Assembly: GCA_041576015.1 (NCBI GenBank)
Contig: JBFGLT010000055.1
Span: 1 to 17,364 of the forward strand
DNA: 17,364 bases
Reading direction: 5' to 3'
Origin: JABDIY01 sp041576015
GTDB lineage: Bacteria > Actinomycetota > Acidimicrobiia > Acidimicrobiales > SZUA-35
Shown one piece after another: positions 1-7,315 of the stretch; the first letter of the stretch is position 1, and every line of letters begins with the position of its first letter. Under the pieces are notes generated by a model. It searched no databases, was not told the origin of the DNA, and saw nothing but the letters and a program-made list of their open reading frames with translations. Both the position numbers and the translations under genes were made by a program.

Positions 1-922
1 AGCAATCGAGCGCAGCACCCATCCACTTGTGCGGGTTCCACACGAGCACATCGGCCTGCTCGACGCCGTCGAACAGGTGCCGTAGCTCGGGGAGCAGCAT
101 GGCCGAACCGGCCATGGCAGCGTCGACATGCACCCACAAGCCGGCCTCCCGGGCGATCGTTGCGAGGTCGGTCAGCGGGTCGAAGGCCACGATTCCGGTT
201 GTGCCGAGGGTGGCGACGAGCGCGCACGGAAGGCGGCCGGCGGCCCGATCGATCCGGATCTCAGCAGCGAGCGCCTCGGGTCGCATCCGGCCGCCGTCGT
301 CGGTGGCGACGAGGCGGATGTGATCGCCGCCGAAGCCGGCCAGCAATGCTGCCTTGCGAACCGAAGCGTGCGCCTCGACCGTCGTGTAGACGACCAGCGG
401 CCGATCGAACGACTGCAGGCCGCCGTGGGCCAGGCCGTACCCCGTAGACCGTTCCCGGCCGCAGATCAGTGAGGTCAGGGCACCGGTGGAGGCCGTGTCG
501 TTGATGGCGCCGTGCCAGTTGTCCGAAAGACCGCACAGGTCGCGCAACCATTCGACGACGACCTGTTCGACCTCGGTGAGGGCGGGACTGGACTCCCACG
601 AGATCCCCAGCCCGCCGAGTCCGGTGCTCATCAGATCGCCGAGCGTCGACGACAGCGAATGGTTGGCCGGAAAGAAGGCGAAGTTGGCCGGGTGTTGCAG
701 GTTGGTGAGCCCCGGTACCACCACCTCCTCGATCTGACGCAACAGCGCATCGATAGCCCGGCCCTCCGCAGGACACGGCGGCATTGCGGCGACCACCTCT
801 CCCGGACCGAGGCTGGAGCGGACCGGGCGGTGCTCGAGGCCCGCCCGGAAGTCGGCGATCCAGTCGATCAGCAGGTGGCCGGCCGCCCGGAAGTCCTCCG
901 GGGCCATCTCGGCGGGGGTCAC
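1..922 (-). CDS. PLP-dependent group II (aromatic-L-amino-acid type) decarboxylase, C-terminus cut by window edge
   Basis: This frame is open from a GTG at 922 to the window edge, giving about 307 residues; the family is usually 450-500 residues, so the last third lies outside. The motif NPHKWM near the edge holds the lysine (about residue 299) that forms the Schiff base with pyridoxal phosphate. VHVDAA (Asp about 267) matches the aspartate that pairs with the cofactor pyridine nitrogen. The N-terminal part has the family pattern HPANFAFFPA...GDLMSTGLG...SWESSPALTEVE. Family members decarboxylate aromatic amino acids (Tyr, Trp, Dopa) in the cytoplasm; the exact substrate cannot be read here. 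The GTG at 922 is chosen because a -10-like TAGGCT ends 7 bases upstream; an in-frame ATG at 907 is the alternative. It is divergent from the M15 peptidase gene. Confidence 0.86.
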   Translation of the reverse strand, partial: MTPAEMAPEDFRAAGHLLIDWIADFRAGLEHRPVRSSLGPGEVVAAMPPCPAEGRAIDALLRQIEEVVVPGLTNLQHPANFAFFPANHSLSSTLGDLMSTGLGGLGISWESSPALTEVEQVVVEWLRDLCGLSDNWHGAINDTASTGALTSLICGRERSTGYGLAHGGLQSFDRPLVVYTTVEAHASVRKAALLAGFGGDHIRLVATDDGGRMRPEALAAEIRIDRAAGRLPCALVATLGTTGIVAFDPLTDLATIAREAGLWVHVDAAMAGSAMLLPELRHLFDGVEQADVLVWNPHKWMGAALDC

Positions 923-929
923 GCCGGCA

Positions 930-935
930 AGCCTA
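930..935 (-). promoter_or_regulatory. putative -10 box of a leaderless decarboxylase transcript
   Basis: On the minus strand TAGGCT lies 7 bases before the GTG at 922 and fits TANNNT. No Shine-Dalgarno sequence is present between it and the start codon, so transcription would begin at or next to the start codon. I see no convincing -35 hexamer 16-18 bases upstream, which lowers confidence. Confidence 0.35.
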
Positions 936-1004
936 CGGCCAAAGGGCATCCCGCTGCGCCGGCCGGTGCTCAGCTCGGCCCGCCGAGAGGCCGATAGGTA
1001 CTGC

Positions 1005-2162
1005 GTGACCACTCGTCGGAGCCGAACGGGCCGATCGCGCCTGCTCCTTCGGGCGGCTGCGCTCGGTGTGGGCTGGGCGGTGTGCCAGGCGCCGATCGGC
1101 GCCGAACCGGCGGTCTCCCAGCAGCTGGCCACCGGTTCGGTCGACGACACCGGAGGCCAGCCCGCTATCGACACGCTGGCCCTCGGAGCCATCGATCCCG
1201 TCATCCTTCGTGACATCGCCGTGGCCGCCCAACCACCGCCTGACATCGACCCATGGCGCAACGGTTCGTCGGTGATCGAGAGCTGGCAGCTGGCAGCCGG
1301 CCGCAATGCGGCGGCGCAGCGATCCGAGGCGATGCGTCTCGAACACGAGGCGGTGGCGGCCGGTGGACGAAACCAGGTCAGCGAGCTGGCGTACGCCGCC
1401 GTCGTCAGCCGGGACGAGGTGATCGAACAGCGGCTGACCGCGCTGATCGTCGACCAGTTCGTCAACGGCGAAGCGGCCGACCTCGATCAGCTGTCCGGAT
1501 CGACGGACCGGATGCGGGTGAACACCCCGACCGAGGTCGCCACCGAGACGGTCCTCACGCTCAAGCAGCGGTCGGAGACGGCGGTGAACCAGCGCCTGGC
1601 CGACCGGCGTGAGCGCGCCGATGTGGAGCAGTCCGTAGCCGACGAGGCTCGCCTCCAGACCTACCGGGCCAGCGATGCTGTTGCCCTCGACCGAGCGGCC
1701 CGCAAGTTCAGCCTCGACCACAGCATGGAGCTGCGGAGGCGGACCGACGCCACCCTCGAGGCGTCCGGCGCAGCGCCGCCGACGGTCAACGTGGGAGGCT
1801 TTCTCGTCAGTCCCTCGATCGCCGGGGCGGTCGCCGATCTGCTGGCGGCGGCGGCCGAAGAGGGCTTCGTGCTCGGCGGGTGGGGATACCGCACCACCAA
1901 CGAGCAGATCGACCTGCGGATGAACCACTGCGGAGTCACCGGCCACGCCATCTTCGATGGGCCCTCCACCGCTTGTGACCCACCGACCGCCCGGCCCCTC
2001 CACAGTCAGCACGAGCTCGGCCTGGCCATCGACTTCACCGAGAACGGGGCCATCCTGTCCGCTTCGTCTCCAGCGTTCGCCTGGCTCCAGGAGAACGCCG
2101 CCACCTACGGGTTGTTCAACCTCCCCAGCGAGCCCTGGCACTGGAGCACGACCGGACACTGA
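1005..2162 (+). CDS. Secreted or membrane-anchored M15 family (VanY-like) D-alanyl-D-alanine carboxypeptidase
   Basis: The 385-residue product (GTG at 1005) starts with an Arg-rich stretch and a hydrophobic segment (about residues 13-34), so it is probably exported or anchored. Residues about 60-250 are charged and helix-prone, likely an extended stalk or coiled coil. The C-terminal 120 residues hold the peptidase M15 signature: SQHELGLAIDF with zinc ligands His336 and Asp343, then EPWHW with Glu376 and His379. Members of this family trim terminal D-Ala from peptidoglycan stem peptides outside the cytoplasm. GTG 1005 was chosen because it directly precedes the basic-hydrophobic signal and has ATAGG 6 bases upstream; an in-frame GTG at 966 would add 13 residues. 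It is convergent with the next gene, 17 bases apart. A long antisense frame over it is a GC-skew shadow. Confidence 0.85.
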   Translation: MTTRRSRTGRSRLLLRAAALGVGWAVCQAPIGAEPAVSQQLATGSVDDTGGQPAIDTLALGAIDPVILRDIAVAAQPPPDIDPWRNGSSVIESWQLAAGRNAAAQRSEAMRLEHEAVAAGGRNQVSELAYAAVVSRDEVIEQRLTALIVDQFVNGEAADLDQLSGSTDRMRVNTPTEVATETVLTLKQRSETAVNQRLADRRERADVEQSVADEARLQTYRASDAVALDRAARKFSLDHSMELRRRTDATLEASGAAPPTVNVGGFLVSPSIAGAVADLLAAAAEEGFVLGGWGYRTTNEQIDLRMNHCGVTGHAIFDGPSTACDPPTARPLHSQHELGLAIDFTENGAILSASSPAFAWLQENAATYGLFNLPSEPWHWSTTGH

Positions 2163-2172
2163 GGCAGGACGC

Positions 2173-2193
2173 CGGCGCCCTACCCCGGCGCCG
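2173..2193. terminator. Possible bidirectional terminator hairpin between convergent genes
   Basis: CGGCGCC at 2173-2179 and GGCGCCG at 2187-2193 form a perfect 7-bp all-GC stem with a 7-base loop. It lies between the stops of two convergent genes and overlaps the stop codon of the minus-strand one. There is no T-tract, so this rests on position and structure only. Confidence 0.35.
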
Positions 2194-4309
2194 CCACGAG
2201 CACCTGGCTGGCGCGCCGGACGTTGGATGATCCGATCGTGATCGTGATCCGGTCGCCGCCGACGGCCACCACGCCAGGATGGGCACAGCAGGCGATCGGG
2301 TCGGTCGTCATCACCGGAACCCAGGTCCGCCCGTCAGCGCTGTATCGGACGACGAACTGCTGGGTGGGAGCACCCGGCTCGCGTGACCCGGGGAGGCCGG
2401 GAACGAGACCGTCGATCGGACCGCCGTCGACCGCCGGCGCATCTTCGATGAACACCTCGTGGTCCCCTTCGGAGAACAGCTCGTAGACCGCAACCAGCCC
2501 AAGTTCGCCGACGCCGCCACCGATGGCGAACTGACCACCGGCGTCGGGACCGTCCTCGCCGATCGCCGACCACTGGCCGTCGATGAAGGCGACCACCGAC
2601 ACACCGCTCTCGCTGGCGAACAGGGCCATCGGGACGCCGTCGACCGCACCGGTGCCGATCGGCCACCCCGTCGCCGCCGACTCGTCGAACACCCAGGCCG
2701 TCCCGTCAGTCGAGTAGCCGGCACGGAATCCTCCCTGCCGGGAAAGGGCCACGGCGACGAACCCGTCGCCGACGGGCCGGATCTGTTGAAGATGGGCACC
2801 GGCGGGCACCTGATCGGACAGATCGGTGATCGCCCGATCCGCAGCCAGAGGATCGTCGATGTGCAGTGTCGTCGCCGAACGAAGCGTCTCTCCTTCGAAG
2901 TGATCGTCGAAGCCGGGGAGTCCGAGATCGGTCCACGGGATCACCTCGACCGGCCCAACGTCACCACCGGACTCCTCGCATTCCCGTACGCTCTCCTCCT
3001 CCGCAGCGGCCATCGCCTGCTCGAACTCCCGCCAGTTGCCGGATTCGGCGGCGGCCTGCTCCAAAGGTGCCAACTGGGCGATCGCTGCGTCCATCCGCCG
3101 AGCCACGCACTCCCCGATCGTCCGCCCGGCCGATTCGTCGAAGATGTGGAGCCCGTCGGCCCTCGGCTCGGGCCAGAACGACCCGTTCTGGAATTCCGCC
3201 GGCATCAACCTGAAGAAGTCGATGAAGCCGTCGTGGACCGAGCTGACGACGACCCCTCCGGGACCGGCGCCGACGGAGTGCTGGCTGAACGAGTCCACCC
3301 TGGTGGGATCAACGCCGAACGCCGGCGCCAGCTGCTCGAGCACGAGCGACTGCACTTCGGAGCCGTCGACGCCGTCGATGCGAAGCTCGAACTCCGGATC
3401 GTCGCTGGTCGAATCGGGCCCGGTCGACAGCACGTAGAGCCGGCCATCGAACACGGTGAAGCCGGCGTTGAACGACAGATCGAGGACTTGCTCGCTCCAG
3501 GTTTCGCCGTCGTCGGTTCGCCACAGAGCCGGCTGGAAGGACTGCACGCTGGTGGCAGGCGCCGTCGAAAGGACATACAGCGTGGCCCCGTCGGCCGCCC
3601 AGCCCGAGGCGAACCCGATCGGCGAGCGTTTGGTCTCCCACACGAGCCGCAGGTTCGGGGCGTCCGCCGCCTCCCCGGCGCCGGCCACGGGCCGGGCGAC
3701 CTCGGTGACGATGCGATCCCCGCCGAGAGCAGCCAACCCGACCACCGACAGCGCGCCGAGGCCGATCAGCATCACGGCAGCGCCGACCACCGCCATCCGC
3801 CGTCGACCACGTTCTGAGGACCGGAGGTCGACGATGGCCTCGACGCTGGTCAGCGGCGGATCGAGCTCCGCCGACAACGCCACGACAGCGGGCGTGAGCG
3901 CGGGGTCGGCGTCGACGGGCTGACCGAGCAGGGCGGACCGGACCGCCGCTTCTCGCTGGTCCGGTGTGGCCCGCCGGAAGGCGCTTTCGGCGATGGTGTC
4001 GTGCACGCGGCCGGTCAGGGGATCTGCGAGATCCTCCTCCACCCATGGGAGCCGCTGGGCCAGCAACCGGGGCCGGGATCGGGCCCAGCGGAGACCCCTG
4101 TCGAAGGCTGCGTGCACGGCTGAGTCGGTAGTGCCGTGCCGGTCGAGGTCGGAGGCCAGCCGGCCGAGCGCGTGGTCCGCCGCCCGAACACCGAGATCGA
4201 TGCTGTCCAGGGCGATCGCCAGACAGGTGCTCAGCCGCCGGTGCTCCCGTTGGACGAACGCGTCAAAACCCTCTGTGAGCAGGTCGTTCTTGTCGTCGAC
4301 ATCTTCCAT
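2180..4309 (-). CDS. Membrane-anchored Asp-box (BNR) repeat protein with ECF-sigma-like N-terminal region
   Basis: The 709-residue protein has three parts. Residues about 13-130 resemble a degenerate ECF sigma factor: FDAFVQREHRRL...RAADHALGRL looks like region 2, and RATPDQREAAVRSALLG like the helix of region 4. Residues 173-195 form one strong transmembrane segment after an Arg-rich stretch (GRRR), predicting a cytoplasmic N-terminus and an outside C-terminus. The remaining 500 residues look beta-rich and contain Asp-box motifs TDDGETW (265-271), STDGTAW (533-539) and SADGRTW (657-663), typical of beta-propellers. A charged helical, Cys-containing insert (about 396-447) interrupts them. No sialidase active-site pattern is evident, so an enzymatic role is not supported. 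Start ATG 4309 has no clear ribosome binding site. The gene lies 69 bases downstream of the O-antigen-ligase-like gene on the same strand and may be co-transcribed. Function unknown. Confidence 0.82.
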   Translation of the reverse strand: MEDVDDKNDLLTEGFDAFVQREHRRLSTCLAIALDSIDLGVRAADHALGRLASDLDRHGTTDSAVHAAFDRGLRWARSRPRLLAQRLPWVEEDLADPLTGRVHDTIAESAFRRATPDQREAAVRSALLGQPVDADPALTPAVVALSAELDPPLTSVEAIVDLRSSERGRRRMAVVGAAVMLIGLGALSVVGLAALGGDRIVTEVARPVAGAGEAADAPNLRLVWETKRSPIGFASGWAADGATLYVLSTAPATSVQSFQPALWRTDDGETWSEQVLDLSFNAGFTVFDGRLYVLSTGPDSTSDDPEFELRIDGVDGSEVQSLVLEQLAPAFGVDPTRVDSFSQHSVGAGPGGVVVSSVHDGFIDFFRLMPAEFQNGSFWPEPRADGLHIFDESAGRTIGECVARRMDAAIAQLAPLEQAAAESGNWREFEQAMAAAEEESVRECEESGGDVGPVEVIPWTDLGLPGFDDHFEGETLRSATTLHIDDPLAADRAITDLSDQVPAGAHLQQIRPVGDGFVAVALSRQGGFRAGYSTDGTAWVFDESAATGWPIGTGAVDGVPMALFASESGVSVVAFIDGQWSAIGEDGPDAGGQFAIGGGVGELGLVAVYELFSEGDHEVFIEDAPAVDGGPIDGLVPGLPGSREPGAPTQQFVVRYSADGRTWVPVMTTDPIACCAHPGVVAVGGDRITITIGSSNVRRASQVLVAAPG

Positions 4310-4378
4310 GTCACGCTCGGCTTTCGGCCACGGTACCCGGTGTGCTGTATGACGTTCGGGCGGCTCCGGAGGTTCCCA

Positions 4379-6100
4379 CTAGCGATTGAGCTGGTCGACC
4401 AACCGGGCTACCACCGGGTCTCCCGGCGAGCGGGCCACCGCTTCCAGCAACGTCTGGCGAGCGGCTGTCTCGTTGCCTCGCTCGATCTGGAGGGCGGCCA
4501 GGGCGATCAGAGCATCGACGGCCGCCGGTTCGAGGTCGGCGGCGGTTCGCCACGCCCGCTCGGCGATCGCCGGATTACCCGCATCGAGTTCGGCCCGCCC
4601 CCGCAGCTTGTGGACCAGCGGATGGTTCGGTTCGGACACGACGGCCAGGTCACGAAGCAAAGCCAGCCGCTCCTCACCGTCGACCAGTCCAGTGCGCTGC
4701 AACCGCAGCGCGGGGTCCGCAGGCGCCAGGCGGAGTCCGGCGTGGTTCTCCTCGGCGGCGGCCCCCACATCACCGGCCTCGAGCAGCTGCTGAGCGGCAA
4801 CAAAGCGGCTGCGGAACGACCACGGCACGTCGTCGCGAGCCACCTCCACCAGGCCGGCGACCGCCACCGCGGCGGCGAGTCCAACGACGACCGGTCCGGC
4901 CACAGTGTCCATCCGGCGACCGATCAATACGAGCCGCTGCGGTGGTGCCGGCACGCCGGCCGGCACCACGGCGCCAGCCGCCAGCCAGAACACCGGATCG
5001 ACTTCGGCGAGCGGGAAGAGGACCATCGACTGGGTCAGGTAGGCCACCGAGGCGCCACCGAGAGCGGCTGCGGCAACCGGACCCGATCGGATGGCGACGA
5101 GCGCTCCGGTGATCACCAACACCCAAAGGCCGGCGACGAGGAAGAGCGCGATCGCCCCACCGCTCAACCCGACGTCGAGGACGGCGTTGTGGGCCCGGTC
5201 GGTGATGACTTCGCGGCCGTAGGTCTGCACGTAGGGCGCGTCCACGAAGCGCCCGAAGACGGTGCGATAGCCCTCGGGACCGTAGCCGAGCGCCGGTGCG
5301 GCTCGCAGTGCCGACCAGCCGACCGCCCATTCGTCGAACCGCCTGGTGATCGGGGCACCGGACCCGGTGGCCCACACCGACGACAGCGATACGTCCGAGA
5401 GGGCCACCCACAGGGCGCCACCCCCGGCCACCAGGCTGGCGATCACCCAACGGAGTCCCGAATGGCCGCGCAAGACCGCGGCCGCCAGTCCGGCCACCAG
5501 CAGTCCCCCGGCGGCGCCCCGGGAACCGGAGGCGGCCAGCCCGGCCAGTCCGGCGGCCGTCCCTAGCAACCCGATTCCCCGCCAGCCACCGCCGGCCAAC
5601 TGGTCGCCGCCGGCAGCCGCCCCGACTGACAGCGGGATGACGAGCGCCAGAGCCGCGCCCAGATAGGCCGGCTGACCGAGCAGGGAGCCGGTCCGGCCGG
5701 CGCCGTCCACGAGTTGGATCATCGCCCAGAGACCGAGGATCACCGACCCCAGGGCACCGGCCCGGCACAGCGCCACGCGTTCCCCGGCGGTCAGGTTCAA
5801 CCCAGCTCGGGCATACCCCGCCATGGCCAGCCAGGTCAGCGCCCCATAGCGGCGGTCGGGTGTCCCGATCAGGCCGGTCAGCGGTTCCGGTCCGGTCAGC
5901 GCCGCCACGGCCGTGACCATTGCGGCGGCGACGAGGATGACGGCCGGACCCCATCGCCGATCACGGCCCGGAAGACCGACGAGCAGCAACCCGCCGGTCA
6001 GCACGATCACGTGCTTCACCGGCCCGTACGGGTAGGAACCGACAGGGCTGGCGACCACCAGCGCCGCAACCGCGATCGCGATCGCCCAGCGGCCGTTCAT
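4379..6100 (-). CDS. O-antigen ligase / Wzy_C family polytopic membrane protein with C-terminal TPR-like region
   Basis: The 573-residue product has about ten or more hydrophobic segments across residues 1-420, then a soluble tail. Signatures of the O-antigen ligase family are the SGSRGAAGG segment (about 191-199), PALGYGPEGY (269-278) in the large loop and the following DRAHNAVLDVGLSGG (301-315). These proteins transfer or polymerise lipid-linked glycans at the outer face of the membrane; in Gram-positive relatives the exact polymer is usually unknown. The tail (about 430-570) has helical TPR-like units such as AIAERAWRTAADLEPAAVDALIALA, often used for protein contacts. The ATG at 6100 begins the first membrane helix; the frame stays open much further upstream, but that stretch is antisense to the methyltransferase gene and reads as low-complexity shadow. 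No other glycan genes are adjacent. Confidence 0.85.
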   Translation of the reverse strand: MNGRWAIAIAVAALVVASPVGSYPYGPVKHVIVLTGGLLLVGLPGRDRRWGPAVILVAAAMVTAVAALTGPEPLTGLIGTPDRRYGALTWLAMAGYARAGLNLTAGERVALCRAGALGSVILGLWAMIQLVDGAGRTGSLLGQPAYLGAALALVIPLSVGAAAGGDQLAGGGWRGIGLLGTAAGLAGLAASGSRGAAGGLLVAGLAAAVLRGHSGLRWVIASLVAGGGALWVALSDVSLSSVWATGSGAPITRRFDEWAVGWSALRAAPALGYGPEGYRTVFGRFVDAPYVQTYGREVITDRAHNAVLDVGLSGGAIALFLVAGLWVLVITGALVAIRSGPVAAAALGGASVAYLTQSMVLFPLAEVDPVFWLAAGAVVPAGVPAPPQRLVLIGRRMDTVAGPVVVGLAAAVAVAGLVEVARDDVPWSFRSRFVAAQQLLEAGDVGAAAEENHAGLRLAPADPALRLQRTGLVDGEERLALLRDLAVVSEPNHPLVHKLRGRAELDAGNPAIAERAWRTAADLEPAAVDALIALAALQIERGNETAARQTLLEAVARSPGDPVVARLVDQLNR

Positions 6101-6106
6101 GGACCC

Positions 6107-6112
6107 ATGATG
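6107..6112 (-). promoter_or_regulatory. weak -10-like hexamer 6 bases before the O-antigen-ligase-like gene
   Basis: CATCAT on the minus strand ends exactly 6 bases before ATG 6100 and matches four of six positions of TATAAT. The spacing equals that seen before ilvE and the stress-protein gene, suggesting a leaderless start, although a GGAGG lies about 20 bases upstream. No clear -35 is visible. Confidence 0.25.
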
Positions 6113-6134
6113 GCACGAGCCTCCGAGGGACCAG

Positions 6135-6178
6135 GGCAAACGTAGACCTGACACCTCCGAGGCAAACGTAGACCTGAC
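6135..6178 (+). repeat. Two direct copies of an 18-base GTAGACCTGAC repeat (REP-like)
   Basis: GGCAAACGTAGACCTGAC occurs at 6135-6152 and again, identical, at 6161-6178, with a 26-base period. CCTCCGAGG also occurs twice (6120-6128 and 6154-6162), partly interleaved. The reverse complement reads GG(T/G)GTCAGGTCTACGTTTGCC. From memory, similar GTCAGGTCTACRTTT sequences are dispersed intergenic repeats in several bacterial phyla, sometimes near REP-associated Y1 transposases; I could not check this. The copies fill the gap between two divergent genes. Each copy contains CTGAC, and the first gives a -35-like CTGACA at 6148-6153. Confidence 0.7.
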
Positions 6179-6192
6179 CCCCAGACTGGGGG
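6178..6192 (+). other. G/C hairpin abutting the methyltransferase start codon
   Basis: CCCCCA (6178-6183), GAC loop and TGGGGG (6187-6192) make a 6-bp stem immediately before the GTG at 6194. It begins at the end of the second repeat copy. No ordinary Shine-Dalgarno is available other than the G-run inside the stem, so the hairpin could limit ribosome access or belong to the repeat element. Confidence 0.4.
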
Positions 6193-6193
6193 G

Positions 6194-7315
6194 GTGAGCT
6201 CGGGGGATCGGCCGTTTCGTTTCTACGACAACCGTCAGAAGTACCTGGCCTTCGTGACCAGTTGCGACGAGAAGTGGCGTGTCGCCCAGCGGGCCGCCGC
6301 CGAGCTCGACAACATCGCTCCCGTCCCGCCGGCCATCCGGGTGTTCGACGCCGGCGTCGGCGACGGCACGGTGCTTTCCCACCTCATGCGGGCCATGCAC
6401 GCGCGCTACCCCACCGCCCCGTTCTATGTGGTCGGCAAGGAGATCAGTCTCGAGGACGTCCGCCTCACTCTGGAGAAGCTGCCCGATCGGCTCGTCGAGC
6501 ACCCCGACACCGTGTTCGTCATCACCAACCTCCACTACCGGGAGGCGCCGACGCTGTGCCCATCGACCGACGAGAAGCGTCAGCGGATGGTCTACCGCAG
6601 GGTCGAACTCGGCGGCGAGGAGTCCTACACGTTCGGCGAACAGCTCCGCCAGCTCGACGACTTCCTCGTCGAGCACTGGCAGGTGACCCAGAGCGAGCGC
6701 ACCGGGAACCCGCTGTACGTGCACCCGACGGTGCTGGTCATCCACCGGCGTGACCACCGGTTCGCCCTCGACGCCGTGATCCCCAACGACGGTGGCTGCC
6801 GGGCCGACTACGACCTGATCATCGCCAGCCAGCCCTGGCGGTCGCGCACCCCCGCCGACTTCAAAGTCGACAAGGTCCTCGAACCGATGGCCCGCAGCCT
6901 CCGGAGTCACGGGTCCCTGCTCGGCATCCAGAGCCGGGGCGGCGGCCCCGGCATGGAGATCATCCACCGCATCTGGCCGGGCGAGGACCCCTTCCCCGTC
7001 GACCGGTACGAGCTGATCGAGCGGCTCCGGGACAAGCTCGGAACCGACGCCCGCCGGTTCGATCTCCTCGCCTTCCCCGACGACGAGTCCAACCTCCGGT
7101 TCTCGATGCACACACTGCCCAGCGAGATCGCCAACATCGGCACCTCGACACTGTTCGCCGCCTGGAACGCGGCGATCTACGTGGCCCAGGTGGAGGACCG
7201 GCGGGTCGAGGAGGCGATGGCCGACAGCTCGTACCTGCAGACCGTCGCCGAAGTGCTCCGCGAGTACGGCGGCCTCTGGTTCAACGACGAGACCTTCGTG
7301 GTCCGCCGCCTGTGA
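6194..7315 (+). CDS. SAM-dependent methyltransferase-like protein
   Basis: The 373-residue product carries a motif I-like SAM-binding loop, VFDAGVGDG (residues 50-58), and a later DYDLIIASQPW (205-215) resembling the motif IV region of class I methyltransferases. The N-terminal FRFYDNRQKYLAFV and the C-terminal GTSTLFAAWNAAIYVAQ are very distinctive. I recall the same blocks in a conserved family of uncharacterised methyltransferases in Alphaproteobacteria, which would fit either an old shared family or transfer; this is memory, not a search. Substrate unknown; no membrane segment is evident. GTG 6194 is chosen because the conserved block starts only about 7 residues later and no ATG precedes it. 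It overlaps the following patatin gene by 4 bases (GTGA), so the two are almost surely translated together. Confidence 0.78.
   Translation: MSSGDRPFRFYDNRQKYLAFVTSCDEKWRVAQRAAAELDNIAPVPPAIRVFDAGVGDGTVLSHLMRAMHARYPTAPFYVVGKEISLEDVRLTLEKLPDRLVEHPDTVFVITNLHYREAPTLCPSTDEKRQRMVYRRVELGGEESYTFGEQLRQLDDFLVEHWQVTQSERTGNPLYVHPTVLVIHRRDHRFALDAVIPNDGGCRADYDLIIASQPWRSRTPADFKVDKVLEPMARSLRSHGSLLGIQSRGGGPGMEIIHRIWPGEDPFPVDRYELIERLRDKLGTDARRFDLLAFPDDESNLRFSMHTLPSEIANIGTSTLFAAWNAAIYVAQVEDRRVEEAMADSSYLQTVAEVLREYGGLWFNDETFVVRRL

Noticed and set aside
974..987. CTCGGC-CC-GCCGAG inverted repeat before the M15 gene as operator
   Set aside because: A 2-base loop and GC-only composition make it unremarkable, and it overlaps no identifiable promoter.
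6148..6174. Promoter CTGACA plus TAGACC within the repeats for the methyltransferase gene
   Set aside because: The spacer is only 15 bases and the -10 match is poor, so I did not list it as a feature.
6120..6180. CRISPR-like array
   Set aside because: Only two copies with an 8-base interval and no cas genes; it fits a short direct repeat, not repeat-spacer units.
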